Source: a virus
IMG/VR virus record: IMGVR_UViG_3300044956_000700
Location: 1-50,560 of that record
Reading direction: 5' to 3' (one strand)
DNA: 50,560 bases
The notes below the pieces were generated by a model. The model had not been told where the DNA came from. It worked only from the letters and a program-made list of their open reading frames with translations, and did not search any database. Position 1 is the first letter of the stretch; each line of letters opens with the position of its first letter. Below, piece after piece: positions 1-6,992 of this stretch. Made by a program: the position numbers and the translations under genes.

Positions 1-271
1 ATATAATAGGCCTAAGGAATTCATCATGATTACCAGCTACATAGATTATATCGGTGCCTCGTTTAGCATGTCCCAATATGCGACGAACAACATTGGTATG
101 ACTTTGATTCCAACGCCATCTATTCTGCTGTATTTTCCAACCATCTATAATATCGCCCACCAAATATAGTTTTTTAGCAGTATTATGTTTTAGGAAATTA
201 TTCAATATATCTGCCTTACAACCCTTGGCACCTAGATGTATATCTGAAATGAATATAGATTGGTAGTCCAT
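1..271 (-). CDS. LpxH-like calcineurin-type phosphoesterase, 3' end cut by window
   Basis: This frame runs off the left edge; only the first 90 residues are present. They show the metallophosphoesterase motifs in order: SDIHLG (residues 9-14), LVGDIIDGW, and AGNHDE near the cut end. The order and the tryptophan after the second motif resemble UDP-2,3-diacylglucosamine pyrophosphatase (LpxH) and related proteins that act on lipid A precursors in Gram-negative bacteria. The family is clear; the substrate is an inference. No Shine-Dalgarno sequence precedes the ATG. The octamer ATTAAATA lies 5 nt upstream, a degenerate late promoter that would give a leaderless mRNA. A second phosphoesterase of another subgroup lies at 9327-10160. 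Confidence 0.75.
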   Translation of the reverse strand, partial: MDYQSIFISDIHLGAKGCKADILNNFLKHNTAKKLYLVGDIIDGWKIQQNRWRWNQSHTNVVRRILGHAKRGTDIIYVAGNHDEFLRPII

Positions 272-331
272 GCTAATATTTAATATGTTGCCGCAAAAAA
301 AATGTTACTGTTTTATTAAACTATAAGATAA

Positions 332-358
332 TAATAGGGTCCAAATTGAACCCTATTA
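332..358 (-). terminator. Stem-loop between genes (terminator or 5' UTR hairpin)
   Basis: A perfect 9-bp inverted repeat (TAATAGGGT / ACCCTATTA) with a 9-nt loop lies between the stop at 410 and the ATG at 271. There is no good U-tract in the minus direction, so it may be a 3' stabilising hairpin rather than an intrinsic terminator. A weak late-promoter-like TATAAAGT abuts its right side. Confidence 0.4.
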
Positions 359-409
359 CTTTATACTCTCATCCGATACTATTTTATTTTGTAGTTGTTT
401 TAAAATTAA

Positions 410-661
410 TTAGGCGCCACCGCTAAATCTATAATCACCTGCTTCTACTTCTACTTTTTCTTCTGTGTGTAATTCTTCATGATGAACTTCATCATTATGT
501 TTTTCACGTTTAACAATGCTTACATTTACTTTTTCAAATTGATCAAGAGTTTCCAGCAATGTTTTAACCACAGACAAAATTTCAAGTTGATCAGCTACAT
601 CATCGTGATCTTCAAGTTCTAAATTTACATCCATATCTAAAGCTCGCATTTCCAGTTTCAT
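410..661 (-). CDS. Small acidic phage protein, unknown function
   Basis: An 83-aa protein rich in Asp and Glu, with a central hydrophobic stretch (DQLEILSVVKTLLETLDQF) likely to be helical and a charged C-terminus ending in GDYRFSGGA. I recognise no domain. The start is supported by a good SD (AAGGAG, 7 nt before ATG). The gene has its own late promoter variant (TGTAAATA, 708-715) and a hairpin at the predicted 5' end of the mRNA (684-704), so it appears to be a single-gene late transcript. Confidence 0.65.
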   Translation of the reverse strand: MKLEMRALDMDVNLELEDHDDVADQLEILSVVKTLLETLDQFEKVNVSIVKREKHNDEVHHEELHTEEKVEVEAGDYRFSGGA

Positions 662-683
662 TTTGTGCTCCTTATTATTGATT

Positions 684-704
684 ATGAGAACTAAGAATTC
701 TCAT
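684..704 (-). promoter_or_regulatory. 5' UTR stem-loop of the 83-aa gene
   Basis: ATGAGAA / TTCTCAT, a 7-bp stem with a 7-nt loop. It begins at the start site predicted from the octamer at 708-715 (about position 702) and precedes the SD. Similar 5'-terminal hairpins precede hsp20, dnaK and the 43108-46095 gene. Confidence 0.5.
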
Positions 705-707
705 CTT

Positions 708-715
708 TATTTACA
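708..715 (-). promoter_or_regulatory. T4-type late promoter (TGTAAATA)
   Basis: One mismatch to the TATAAATA consensus, in the intergenic space upstream of the gene starting at 661. Confidence 0.5.
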
Positions 716-752
716 ATTAAATGCATATTTTATTTTTACAGAATTATTACAA

Positions 753-1040
753 TTATTTGTTTTGTAAAATATTTTTGAGATTAAGGTATTCAGAAATAAA
801 ATATATTCGTTCTGCTGTAAAAGGCATATCCTGCCATTCTTCTTCTTTGACATTTTTAGTAACAAAAATTTCGTAGTCGTGTCCATTCCCCTGATATAAT
901 TGAGTAGTATGAAATCCTGCAGGACTGTCTGCAGCCTGTGACAGTGCCCGTGCTAGTTCTTTAAGAGCAGCACGTTCTCCTACTATATAAGCAGGATCTT
1001 TGATATCTTTACTGGCGTATATATGTAGTCTTGATTTCAT
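753..1040 (-). CDS. Conserved hypothetical protein downstream of DnaE-like polymerase
   Basis: A 95-aa protein that I do not recognise. The pattern (IVGERAALKELARAL, then LYQGNGHDYEIFVT, then EEEWQDMPF) looks like a compact alpha/beta fold. Its ATG overlaps the stop of the polymerase-like gene in an ATGA, so the two are probably translationally coupled and may act together. That partnership is inferred from position only. Confidence 0.65.
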   Translation of the reverse strand: MKSRLHIYASKDIKDPAYIVGERAALKELARALSQAADSPAGFHTTQLYQGNGHDYEIFVTKNVKEEEWQDMPFTAERIYFISEYLNLKNILQNK

Positions 1041-2701
1041 ATCAATTCTTGTAGTTTAATTTTCCTATGCTTGTATACTGTAACATACTCTGTGTTATTT
1101 TTATATTCCAATTTGCCCGTTCCCCATATAATCGGATGATCGTGTAGACTAACAGCATGAGGAAGAACTACATCAAGATAGCGTCCATTGCCTGTGCCCA
1201 ATGTGACAAATGTGATATATTCTTTAGGCTTGGATTTAAACACACGATAATTCGCCACTAATCCGCAGAACTCAACCTGTCCTGGCTTGCGTATTTCTAT
1301 ACATACAGGTATAAAACTTCTTGAACACCAGCGTCCTGTTTTTAACAGATCCTCAATTTCACCACCTTGACCTATGGCAGGCACAGCACCTGCTAATTTT
1401 GCTTCCTGCCAATATACCCATCGAGCATATGACCCTTGGCAGTGTTTTAGAGCAGCACGCCAAAACTGTTCTAGGTTATGTACTTTCTGATAGGCTAATG
1501 CCCAAATCAATCTACCCAAGTTTATAGCATGAGCACGACAAAGACCAAAATGACTGAGTTCTTTCAATGCCATAAACACATCGTGTTTACGGGGATGATC
1601 TCCTACTAACTGTAGGAACTCGAACATCTTTTCTTCATTCTTTTTAGCAAAGGCGCGACGCCACATATCTGCTGTGTATTGATCACAGCCCAGTATTTTG
1701 CCAATTAAGTCAATAGCATCATCTTCAAACACTATAGTATCTTGAAATCCATCTTTGCTCCAGTCTTGAAAGAACGATGCCTTACGACGTCCTTGTGTGG
1801 CCACTGGACGAATTAGGGCTGTAGCCAAGGTGCAGTCACTTTTACTTTTAGGACGAATAGCACGAAACAATCTTTTCATGGCAGGTGATTCGCCCTGTGT
1901 CACTCCTAGTATGTCTCCACGGCATAATAAGGTACTCGTAGCCTCATCATACTCTGGATAGTCTGTCAATGGCCTTTGATCAATTTCCCATAACTGACTC
2001 AGTCCGCGGTTGGCTAAAATATCTATTTTGAAATATTCAAGATCTTCTATTTCATATTTGTCTAATAGTATTTGATTTTCAGCATTGATTAGACTTTTAG
2101 GCACAGCACGATCAAAGATCAATATGCCACCACAATGTTTTGATATGCATCGTTTTTTGCCTAATAGTTTTTTAACTAATCTTTTAGCATCTTCGGCAAA
2201 TTCAGGCACGACCTTATCAAGATCAATATTGCGTGGTAAACGTCCTTTAGCACCATATCGTTTTGCCGCTTCTCGTATGGCAGACTTTTCCTTGTAGGTC
2301 ACATAATTGCTAACACGAGCACTCTGTCCTCGCCATTTGTTAAATATGCGATTCATCACAGTGATCTGTTGCCAGTGTGGGAAATCCAAGTCAATGTCTG
2401 GTAAGTCATCTCGTTTGGGATTCATAAAGCGAGCCAATGGTATGCGTTCTCGTACAGGATCCACATCTGATATTGCCATAAGATAACAGATTAGGCTTGA
2501 GCCTGCTGATCCTCTGATCATATGTGGAATATCTTTGGTTAAGTCTAAAATTTCTCTAACTCTAAGGAAATGTTTGGCAAAACCTAGTTTTGCTACCAAT
2601 TCTAATTCTTCTTCTAATCTTCGGTTGTATTCTTTAGTATTGGGTATCGGTCTTGTAAATTTAGTAATGAGATGTTCTAATTCTCTGTAGTTTGATTCCA
2701 T
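1037..2701 (-). CDS. Minimal C-family (DnaE-type) DNA polymerase, no PHP domain
   Basis: At 554 aa this is about half the length of bacterial DnaE. It begins just before the palm domain: IRGSAGSSL (residues 62-70) matches the GRGSAAGSL motif, PDIDLDF carries the two palm aspartates (D102, D104), and FKIDIL carries the third (D227). HCGGILIF (189-196), GVTQGESPAMKRL and a fingers segment with HFGLCRAHAINLGRL follow, then an OB-fold-like C-terminus (about 470-550). The PHP domain and the tau-binding tail are missing. All three catalytic aspartates are kept, so it is probably an active polymerase. The gene is followed by the 95-aa gene in an ATGA overlap. Its role (replication, repair or translesion) is not shown by the sequence. 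Confidence 0.85.
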   Translation of the reverse strand: MESNYRELEHLITKFTRPIPNTKEYNRRLEEELELVAKLGFAKHFLRVREILDLTKDIPHMIRGSAGSSLICYLMAISDVDPVRERIPLARFMNPKRDDLPDIDLDFPHWQQITVMNRIFNKWRGQSARVSNYVTYKEKSAIREAAKRYGAKGRLPRNIDLDKVVPEFAEDAKRLVKKLLGKKRCISKHCGGILIFDRAVPKSLINAENQILLDKYEIEDLEYFKIDILANRGLSQLWEIDQRPLTDYPEYDEATSTLLCRGDILGVTQGESPAMKRLFRAIRPKSKSDCTLATALIRPVATQGRRKASFFQDWSKDGFQDTIVFEDDAIDLIGKILGCDQYTADMWRRAFAKKNEEKMFEFLQLVGDHPRKHDVFMALKELSHFGLCRAHAINLGRLIWALAYQKVHNLEQFWRAALKHCQGSYARWVYWQEAKLAGAVPAIGQGGEIEDLLKTGRWCSRSFIPVCIEIRKPGQVEFCGLVANYRVFKSKPKEYITFVTLGTGNGRYLDVVLPHAVSLHDHPIIWGTGKLEYKNNTEYVTVYKHRKIKLQELI

Positions 2702-2739
2702 AATGTGCCTTTATAATTGCCATGATAAAGAATATTTAC

Positions 2740-3366
2740 TTAATATGTTTTGCTGGCCAATACTATTTGACAAATATGTTCAAGGCGTTCTATATGTTCA
2801 AACGCTCGCCAAGGTGTTTCATCTACAGCTACTACACCGTGTCTATCCATACCAATTATATTATATTTTATACTTCCATCAACTGAATTATATCCTATGT
2901 TTTTAATACATGCATCAGCCAGTTCTTGCGTAATAGGAGGAATTAATGGAACAGAAGATCCAACACTAGTATATCTTGACAATTCTGGAAATTCCGCCAT
3001 AAGAGAGGGTAAACTTAATTGCTTATACATTGCTGCCACAGTGTAAGTTGGATGCAGATGTAAAACAACTCTAACTTCTGTGTTTATTTGTTTCTGTAGA
3101 CCAAAATGCATAGGCAATTCACCACTTGGGTTAAGTCCATCACTGATATCATTTTTTATAGTAGTTTTAATATAATCGTCTTTACAATCATGTAAAATTT
3201 GTATTTTTTTAAACATATCATACTGCATTTTTTGCTTTCTAATACCTGTTGGTGTTATGTAAAAATAATTACGATCATAATGGCGTATACTTAGATTACC
3301 ATCACGACTGGTAATCCAATTGCGTTTATACGCTTCAAATAAAACATCGCAACAGGTTTCTAACAT
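2740..3366 (-). CDS. Class II aldolase/adducin family protein
   Basis: A 208-aa protein, the usual length for the fuculose-phosphate aldolase/MtnB family. GNLSIR (23-28), ITPTGI (37-42), SGELPMH with E83, HLHP with zinc ligands H103 and H105, and MDRHGV with H176 give a complete Zn site plus the catalytic glutamate. These enzymes cleave or dehydrate phosphorylated sugars such as fuculose-1-P, ribulose-5-P or methylthioribulose-1-P; the substrate cannot be read from the sequence. It stands alone with a late promoter (3454-3461), so it looks like an auxiliary metabolic gene expressed late. Its start has no strong SD. Confidence 0.85.
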   Translation of the reverse strand: MLETCCDVLFEAYKRNWITSRDGNLSIRHYDRNYFYITPTGIRKQKMQYDMFKKIQILHDCKDDYIKTTIKNDISDGLNPSGELPMHFGLQKQINTEVRVVLHLHPTYTVAAMYKQLSLPSLMAEFPELSRYTSVGSSVPLIPPITQELADACIKNIGYNSVDGSIKYNIIGMDRHGVVAVDETPWRAFEHIERLEHICQIVLASKTY

Positions 3367-3453
3367 TATAATTTATCTTTAGTTTTATTGAAAGTAAATG
3401 TTATTCTCATGCACCTAATATTGTGCAACTTCTTATAAAAATAGTCATACTTC

Positions 3454-3461
3454 TATTTATA
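3454..3461 (-). promoter_or_regulatory. Late promoter TATAAATA for the aldolase gene
   Basis: A perfect octamer about 88 nt upstream of the aldolase ATG. Just upstream and overlapping it lies the inverted repeat TAGTAT-GT-ATACTA (3460-3473). A 5-bp hairpin (TGCAC/GTGCA) lies in the leader. Confidence 0.65.
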
Positions 3462-3482
3462 GTATGTATACTATCTAGATAT

Positions 3483-3716
3483 TTAATGCTTAGTTTCAAA
3501 GTTTGATAGCAGAAGATTGCGAATCATTTCCAGTTCTTCATCAGACGATATAGTAATTTTTTCATCTAAATCAGGTTCTTTTATCCACATATATTGAGGT
3601 ATTCGCAAGAATAAATAAATGTCTCGCCAACTGGTAGTCATGCCCTGACTATAACAAAGTTCTATTACACGAAATATTTGCAGAGACATTTCTTTGTGTA
3701 GATTCTGATAGTTCAT
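3483..3716 (-). CDS. Small hypothetical phage protein
   Basis: A 77-aa protein starting MNYQNLHKEM. I chose this start because GAGG lies 7 nt before the ATG; a longer frame with a start at 3746 has no SD. The predicted fold is helical, with the acidic segment EPDLDEKITISSDEELEMIRNLL at the end. No family recognised. Confidence 0.6.
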   Translation of the reverse strand: MNYQNLHKEMSLQIFRVIELCYSQGMTTSWRDIYLFLRIPQYMWIKEPDLDEKITISSDEELEMIRNLLLSNFETKH

Positions 3717-3829
3717 GGTAAACCTCGTGTAATTATAACTGAACATTCATATTGATCGTAAGTTTGTATACCCAGCAATAGAAATATTAATAATAATATA
3801 TCCATGTAATTATTTAGTATCTACTTTAC

Positions 3830-4900
3830 TTATATACTGATATTATTTTGTTGTGGTGGTTTTAAAGTTTTTGGTTGAGGTTCTTGATTCATCGAGATTT
3901 CACTTTGAGTCATATTTTTCTTCATATTCTGAATACTTTTAGGCTCAGATACTGGCTGTTTGGCCTGTTGTTTTATAACTTGTTCATATTCTTGGTCTAT
4001 AGATTTCCATAATCTACCTGCATTGGGATAGACAGTTATTCTAGCGAATCTAATACCAAAATCATTACGATCTGGACTAAATCTTACGGTCATAACAGGA
4101 TCGTATTGATCTCTGGGAGTATTACCGTTACTCCAAACATGTGTGCCTTTTATTATGTATCCATCATTAGTTTTTTCTAATACAGGGTGTCCCTGTAAAA
4201 CTAAGTCTACATTATTAGGACCACTTTGACCACTTTGAAAGTTCTTACCAAATACCATAGCATTTTTTAAATTTATACTTGTAATAAACTTACCATAGGT
4301 CTGACCTCTAGGCATTTCTGTTCCAACAATGGCTCTTAGTTTTTCTACAAAATCTGCTACTTCCGGATCTCTAGCGTGGTTACTGACTCCACCCCATTGT
4401 CCAAACCCCTTAGGGCTATTGCCATCTTTTAAACTTATCCATGCTATTTCAGTGCCTGCTGAATCTACAACAGCAACATCTGCTTTAGCAGTTCCAGGAA
4501 CTTTAGTTACTCCTGCTGCTTGTACAGCGCGTTTACCTACTGTTAATAGTATACTTGCTTTTCCTTTTAGACGCTCTTTTATCGCAGCATCTAGTGCTAT
4601 AATCTGTCCTGCTTCTTTCTCTAGTCCACCACCTTGAGCTTCTGCAGGCTTAATTTTAATAGTTGCACTGTCGTACTTAATTATTTTATTATTTGATGAA
4701 ATTTCTGCGCCTGGTAATATAGATTGTATATCCTGTATGACCTTGAATCGTTGGTTGGCGGGAACTATAACTTTTGTTGTATACCCTGATAGTTTTTTTA
4801 CATCAAATCCTAAAGGTTTTAAATACTGAATAATTTCGTCAGAGTTAGTTTTTTCTAAGATTAAAATTATAGTTTTAGAAAGGAATTCATTTGAACGCAT
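3830..4900 (-). CDS. Putative virion-associated protein with nuclease-like core
   Basis: A 356-aa protein. The N-terminus MRSNEFLSK resembles the short tags at 22043, 24357 and 48862 and, loosely, the T4 capsid-targeting sequence. The middle has KADVAVVDSAGTEIAWISLKDG (139-160; D141, K158) followed by GFGQWGGVSNHAR, a pattern like PD-(D/E)XK or restriction-enzyme folds, although the D/E before K is replaced by Ser. Then come VMTVRFSPDRNDFGIRFARI and a Gln/Lys/Pro-rich disordered tail. The 141-aa protein at 24983-25408 has a similar WTFRFSPDRSG segment. An AATAAATA lies 7 nt before the ATG. A co-injected internal protein or nuclease is plausible but unproven. Confidence 0.6.
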   Translation of the reverse strand: MRSNEFLSKTIILILEKTNSDEIIQYLKPLGFDVKKLSGYTTKVIVPANQRFKVIQDIQSILPGAEISSNNKIIKYDSATIKIKPAEAQGGGLEKEAGQIIALDAAIKERLKGKASILLTVGKRAVQAAGVTKVPGTAKADVAVVDSAGTEIAWISLKDGNSPKGFGQWGGVSNHARDPEVADFVEKLRAIVGTEMPRGQTYGKFITSINLKNAMVFGKNFQSGQSGPNNVDLVLQGHPVLEKTNDGYIIKGTHVWSNGNTPRDQYDPVMTVRFSPDRNDFGIRFARITVYPNAGRLWKSIDQEYEQVIKQQAKQPVSEPKSIQNMKKNMTQSEISMNQEPQPKTLKPPQQNNISI

Positions 4901-4907
4901 AGTCCTT

Positions 4908-4915
4908 TATTTATT
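4908..4915 (-). promoter_or_regulatory. Late promoter-like AATAAATA 7 nt before ATG (4900)
   Basis: It overlaps the stop codon of the bilin reductase gene. The predicted start site leaves a leader of about 2 nt, too short for the nearby AAAGGA to act as an SD. Confidence 0.45.
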
Positions 4916-5579
4916 AAATTTCAGGGAACAAAACCTCCTCTATAAATTTTGAGATTGTAGGCTCTGGGATATCCATAGCGATCATGCTTTTGATTACATG
5001 AGGATTTTGCTTTTGATAATAACAATATCTATTCTGTACCATATGAAAATAAAAACCACAGGTTTGACTATTTCCTACATTAGCAAGATAGTAATCTAAT
5101 GTATTTAAGGCCAAACTACATAGTTTATCTATTTCTTCTATATCCTTAAGATTACCAGCAGCTATCACACTTGCACTGAAAATTTCTTTCGCCCATGTCG
5201 GAAGATCTCTTGGTTTACTCCACTTTATACCACTTACTTTATCCTTAAACCATTCCATCATTTTATGTTCAGAGTCGCCGCCGTTACTAAAATCATGAAA
5301 CGCCCCAGTTATTTTACTTTTGCCGCAAATAGCATCAAACCCCCAAATTGGGCTTGGATCATTACAATGAGGAAATACTGTTGCATGTAAGATATAGATT
5401 CCGTGAGAATCACGTTTATCTACAATTTCTATATGTGCTCTTCTAAACCTTATGCTGCGATATAAGGAATTATACCAATCGTAACTTTGCTCACAACCAG
5501 TGAATTTTTCGCCTGAATCTTGAAATTTATTTTCTATTTGTTGGGCAAGATAACTTATTTTATTCCAAATCTCTGTCAT
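4914..5579 (-). CDS. Ferredoxin-dependent bilin reductase (PcyX/PcyA/PebS family)
   Basis: A 221-aa protein, the size of phage bilin reductases. The core ATVFPHCNDPSPIWGFDAI (66-84) followed by KITGAFHDFS (89-98) matches the family's substrate-pocket strands; D96 aligns with the catalytic Asp of PcyA/PebS. Near the C-terminus, YYQKQNPHVIKSMIAMD and LFPE match the helix with the second conserved Asp (D203). These enzymes take electrons from ferredoxin to reduce biliverdin to coloured bilins. The start codon lies inside the heme oxygenase gene (20-bp overlap), so product and substrate enzymes are coupled. The position equivalent to PcyA His88 is not a His here, as in the four-electron PebS/PcyX types, so phycoerythrobilin is a likely product (inference). 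Confidence 0.85.
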   Translation of the reverse strand: MTEIWNKISYLAQQIENKFQDSGEKFTGCEQSYDWYNSLYRSIRFRRAHIEIVDKRDSHGIYILHATVFPHCNDPSPIWGFDAICGKSKITGAFHDFSNGGDSEHKMMEWFKDKVSGIKWSKPRDLPTWAKEIFSASVIAAGNLKDIEEIDKLCSLALNTLDYYLANVGNSQTCGFYFHMVQNRYCYYQKQNPHVIKSMIAMDIPEPTISKFIEEVLFPEI

Positions 5580-6096
5580 ATTCCCTCATCATTTTGATCG
5601 CCCAATCAAAGGCAATATTAGCCTCATCTGCTAAGTCATCATATAACATACATCTTAAATTTTTCATAAGCTCAGCAGCATTATCAAAATTTAAAGCAAA
5701 ATGTGCTTCATCTATTAGTTTTTTGATTATTTGTCCACCATACATGTCTCCTAAATGCCATGTATATAAATGAGATAAAATTTTATCATTTTTTTCAGAT
5801 AAACTATTTAAATAGTTTATATATTGTAAAGTAGATATTTTTGCATAAATTATATTACTATCTTTATGCATTTGATTTAAATCTTTTTGTAAAAAAGGTA
5901 AACGTTTTATTCCTTTAATATTATGTAATAAACCTAATTTTTCTGCATTTGATTCTAAAACTTCATAAAATAAAATTTTTTGAAAAGTCCAATCTATCCA
6001 TAGTTTTTTAGGCAGACTTTTGTTGAAAACAGCTTTCATAAATTCAGTAGATTCTGCTTGTTTATGTTTTTCCTTTGTTAGATCTCTTAAGGACAT
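5560..6096 (-). CDS. hemO: Heme oxygenase
   Basis: A 178-aa protein, slightly shorter than cyanobacterial HO1. The proximal heme ligand region LRDLTKEKHKQAE has H11, and YTWHLGDMYGGQIIKK (111-126) matches the distal-helix signature LGDLSGGQ. The enzyme opens heme to biliverdin IXalpha, CO and iron using ferredoxin. The stop codon of ClpS lies 2 nt upstream of the ATG, and the gene overlaps the bilin reductase by 20 bp, so clpS, hemO and the reductase form one coupled operon. Neighbouring lysine-rich, low-GC codon use is the same, so it is settled in this genome. Confidence 0.9.
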   Translation of the reverse strand: MSLRDLTKEKHKQAESTEFMKAVFNKSLPKKLWIDWTFQKILFYEVLESNAEKLGLLHNIKGIKRLPFLQKDLNQMHKDSNIIYAKISTLQYINYLNSLSEKNDKILSHLYTWHLGDMYGGQIIKKLIDEAHFALNFDNAAELMKNLRCMLYDDLADEANIAFDWAIKMMREYDRDLE

Positions 6097-6097
6097 A

Positions 6098-6403
6098 TTA
6101 CTCTATCTCTATTTTAGTTTGTAAAGGAAATCCATTAGATCTTGCCAGCATATTAGAATCTTCAGATTTTTGTTCTGCTATTTCATAAGGGAAAATTCCA
6201 ACCACAGCACTTCCTTCATTATGAATTTTCAATGTAATTTCTATTGAGGCAGATTCAGAATGATTAAAAATTGAAATTAAAAGTGCTATTACGAATTCCA
6301 TAGGAGTAGTGTCATCGTTAAATACAATGACCTTATATTTCTTAGGAGGTTTTATACTTCCTAATATTTTAGATTTTCTATCTAATGTTACTTCACTTGT
6401 CAT
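6098..6403 (-). CDS. clpS: ClpS adaptor for N-degron proteolysis
   Basis: A 101-aa protein that matches ClpS along its whole length: PPKKYKVIVFNDDTTPMEFV (26-45), with the NDD-TPMEFV substrate pocket, LKIHNEGSAVVGIFPYEIAE, and SNMLARSNGFPL. ClpS hands proteins with bulky hydrophobic N-termini to ClpAP and blocks other ClpA substrates. I chose the ATG at 6403; a longer frame reads back through a hairpin into hsp20 and is not ClpS-like. TATAAATA lies exactly 5 nt before this ATG, with no SD, so the mRNA would be leaderless. It is first in the clpS-hemO-bilin reductase operon, which suggests targeted host proteolysis alongside heme breakdown. Confidence 0.92.
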   Translation of the reverse strand: MTSEVTLDRKSKILGSIKPPKKYKVIVFNDDTTPMEFVIALLISIFNHSESASIEITLKIHNEGSAVVGIFPYEIAEQKSEDSNMLARSNGFPLQTKIEIE

Positions 6404-6408
6404 ATGAC

Positions 6409-6416
6409 TATTTATA
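6409..6416 (-). promoter_or_regulatory. Late promoter TATAAATA 5 nt before clpS
   Basis: A perfect octamer. The predicted +1 falls on the A of the ATG. Its left part in the minus direction overlaps the hairpin at 6414-6436. Confidence 0.6.
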
Positions 6417-6436
6417 TGGGGGATTATCCCCCATAT
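6414..6436 (-). terminator. Strong hairpin between hsp20 and clpS
   Basis: ATATGGGGG / CCCCCATAT, a 9-bp perfect stem with a 5-nt loop, 5 nt after the hsp20 stop. There is no U-tract, and the 3' arm is shared with the clpS promoter. It may protect the hsp20 3' end or limit read-through. Confidence 0.55.
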
Positions 6437-6440
6437 TTTA

Positions 6441-6878
6441 TCAGTCCTCTTTGATTGTAATAGTTCTAGGTTTAAGAGTATCTGGAACAACACGTTCTAG
6501 ATTTACGGTAAGCACACCATTTTTGATTTTAACTTCGCCTACTTCAATGTATTCTGCCAAGGGCCATGCTCTATTAAAATCTCTAGATGCTAATCCATGA
6601 TGTAAATAACGAACTTCAGTTTCGTTGTTTTCACGATATTTGTTACCCCGAACGATCAAAGTATCTTGATCTACTTCAACTGTTAATTCATCTTTTGAAA
6701 AGCCTGTTACAGCGACTTCAAGTTCATAGGAATTTTCAGCAGTTTTAATAATATTAAATGGAGGGTAGTTAGTGTTTATTTGATTTGCAAATCTTCGCTC
6801 AAAATCAGTAAACAAATTATCAAACCCTAAAAGAGCTCTATTAAGAGCATTTGTGTCTAAACGAATCAATTGTGTCAT
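6441..6878 (-). CDS. hsp20: Small heat-shock protein Hsp20 (IbpA-like)
   Basis: A 145-aa protein. The N-terminus LLGFDNLFTDFERRF resembles IbpA/B. The alpha-crystallin domain spans about 38-130, with ELEVAVTGFSKDELTVEV and GVLTVNLERVVP, and an I-x-I tail motif (ITI) closes the protein. It holds unfolded proteins for refolding by DnaK, whose gene lies directly upstream in this phage. Hsp20 is common in T4-like marine phages. The leader has its own late promoter (6955-6962), a 9-bp hairpin at the predicted RNA 5' end, a small GGCC-AAA-GGCC hairpin, and an AGGAG SD. Confidence 0.93.
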   Translation of the reverse strand: MTQLIRLDTNALNRALLGFDNLFTDFERRFANQINTNYPPFNIIKTAENSYELEVAVTGFSKDELTVEVDQDTLIVRGNKYRENNETEVRYLHHGLASRDFNRAWPLAEYIEVGEVKIKNGVLTVNLERVVPDTLKPRTITIKED

Positions 6879-6910
6879 TTTATATTCTCCTAATAAAAGT
6901 AAGATTATTT

Positions 6911-6953
6911 GGCCTTTGGCCTAATTGTAGGGCCCTAACAGGTACCCTACAAT
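6911..6953 (-). promoter_or_regulatory. Two-hairpin 5' UTR of hsp20
   Basis: ATTGTAGGG / CCCTACAAT (6924-6953, 9 bp, 12-nt loop) is followed by GGCC-AAA-GGCC (6911-6921) and then the SD. The layout matches that of the dnaK leader, and both main loops contain ACCT and TTAGGG. Confidence 0.55.
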
Positions 6954-6954
6954 A

Positions 6955-6962
6955 TATTTATA
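6955..6962 (-). promoter_or_regulatory. Late promoter TATAAATA for hsp20
   Basis: A perfect octamer between dnaK and hsp20. The predicted +1 is near 6949, inside the first arm of the 5' hairpin. Confidence 0.65.
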
Positions 6963-6992
6963 TATTATCTTCTTTTTATACCTTTGTCAAGA

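Noticed and set aside
4329-4637. 102-aa plus-strand frame inside the 356-aa gene
   Set aside because: Antisense of a coherent coding frame; no SD or homology pattern.
6404-6493. Longer N-terminus for ClpS
   Set aside because: The extra 30 residues read through a hairpin and hsp20 in another frame; ClpS similarity begins after 6403.
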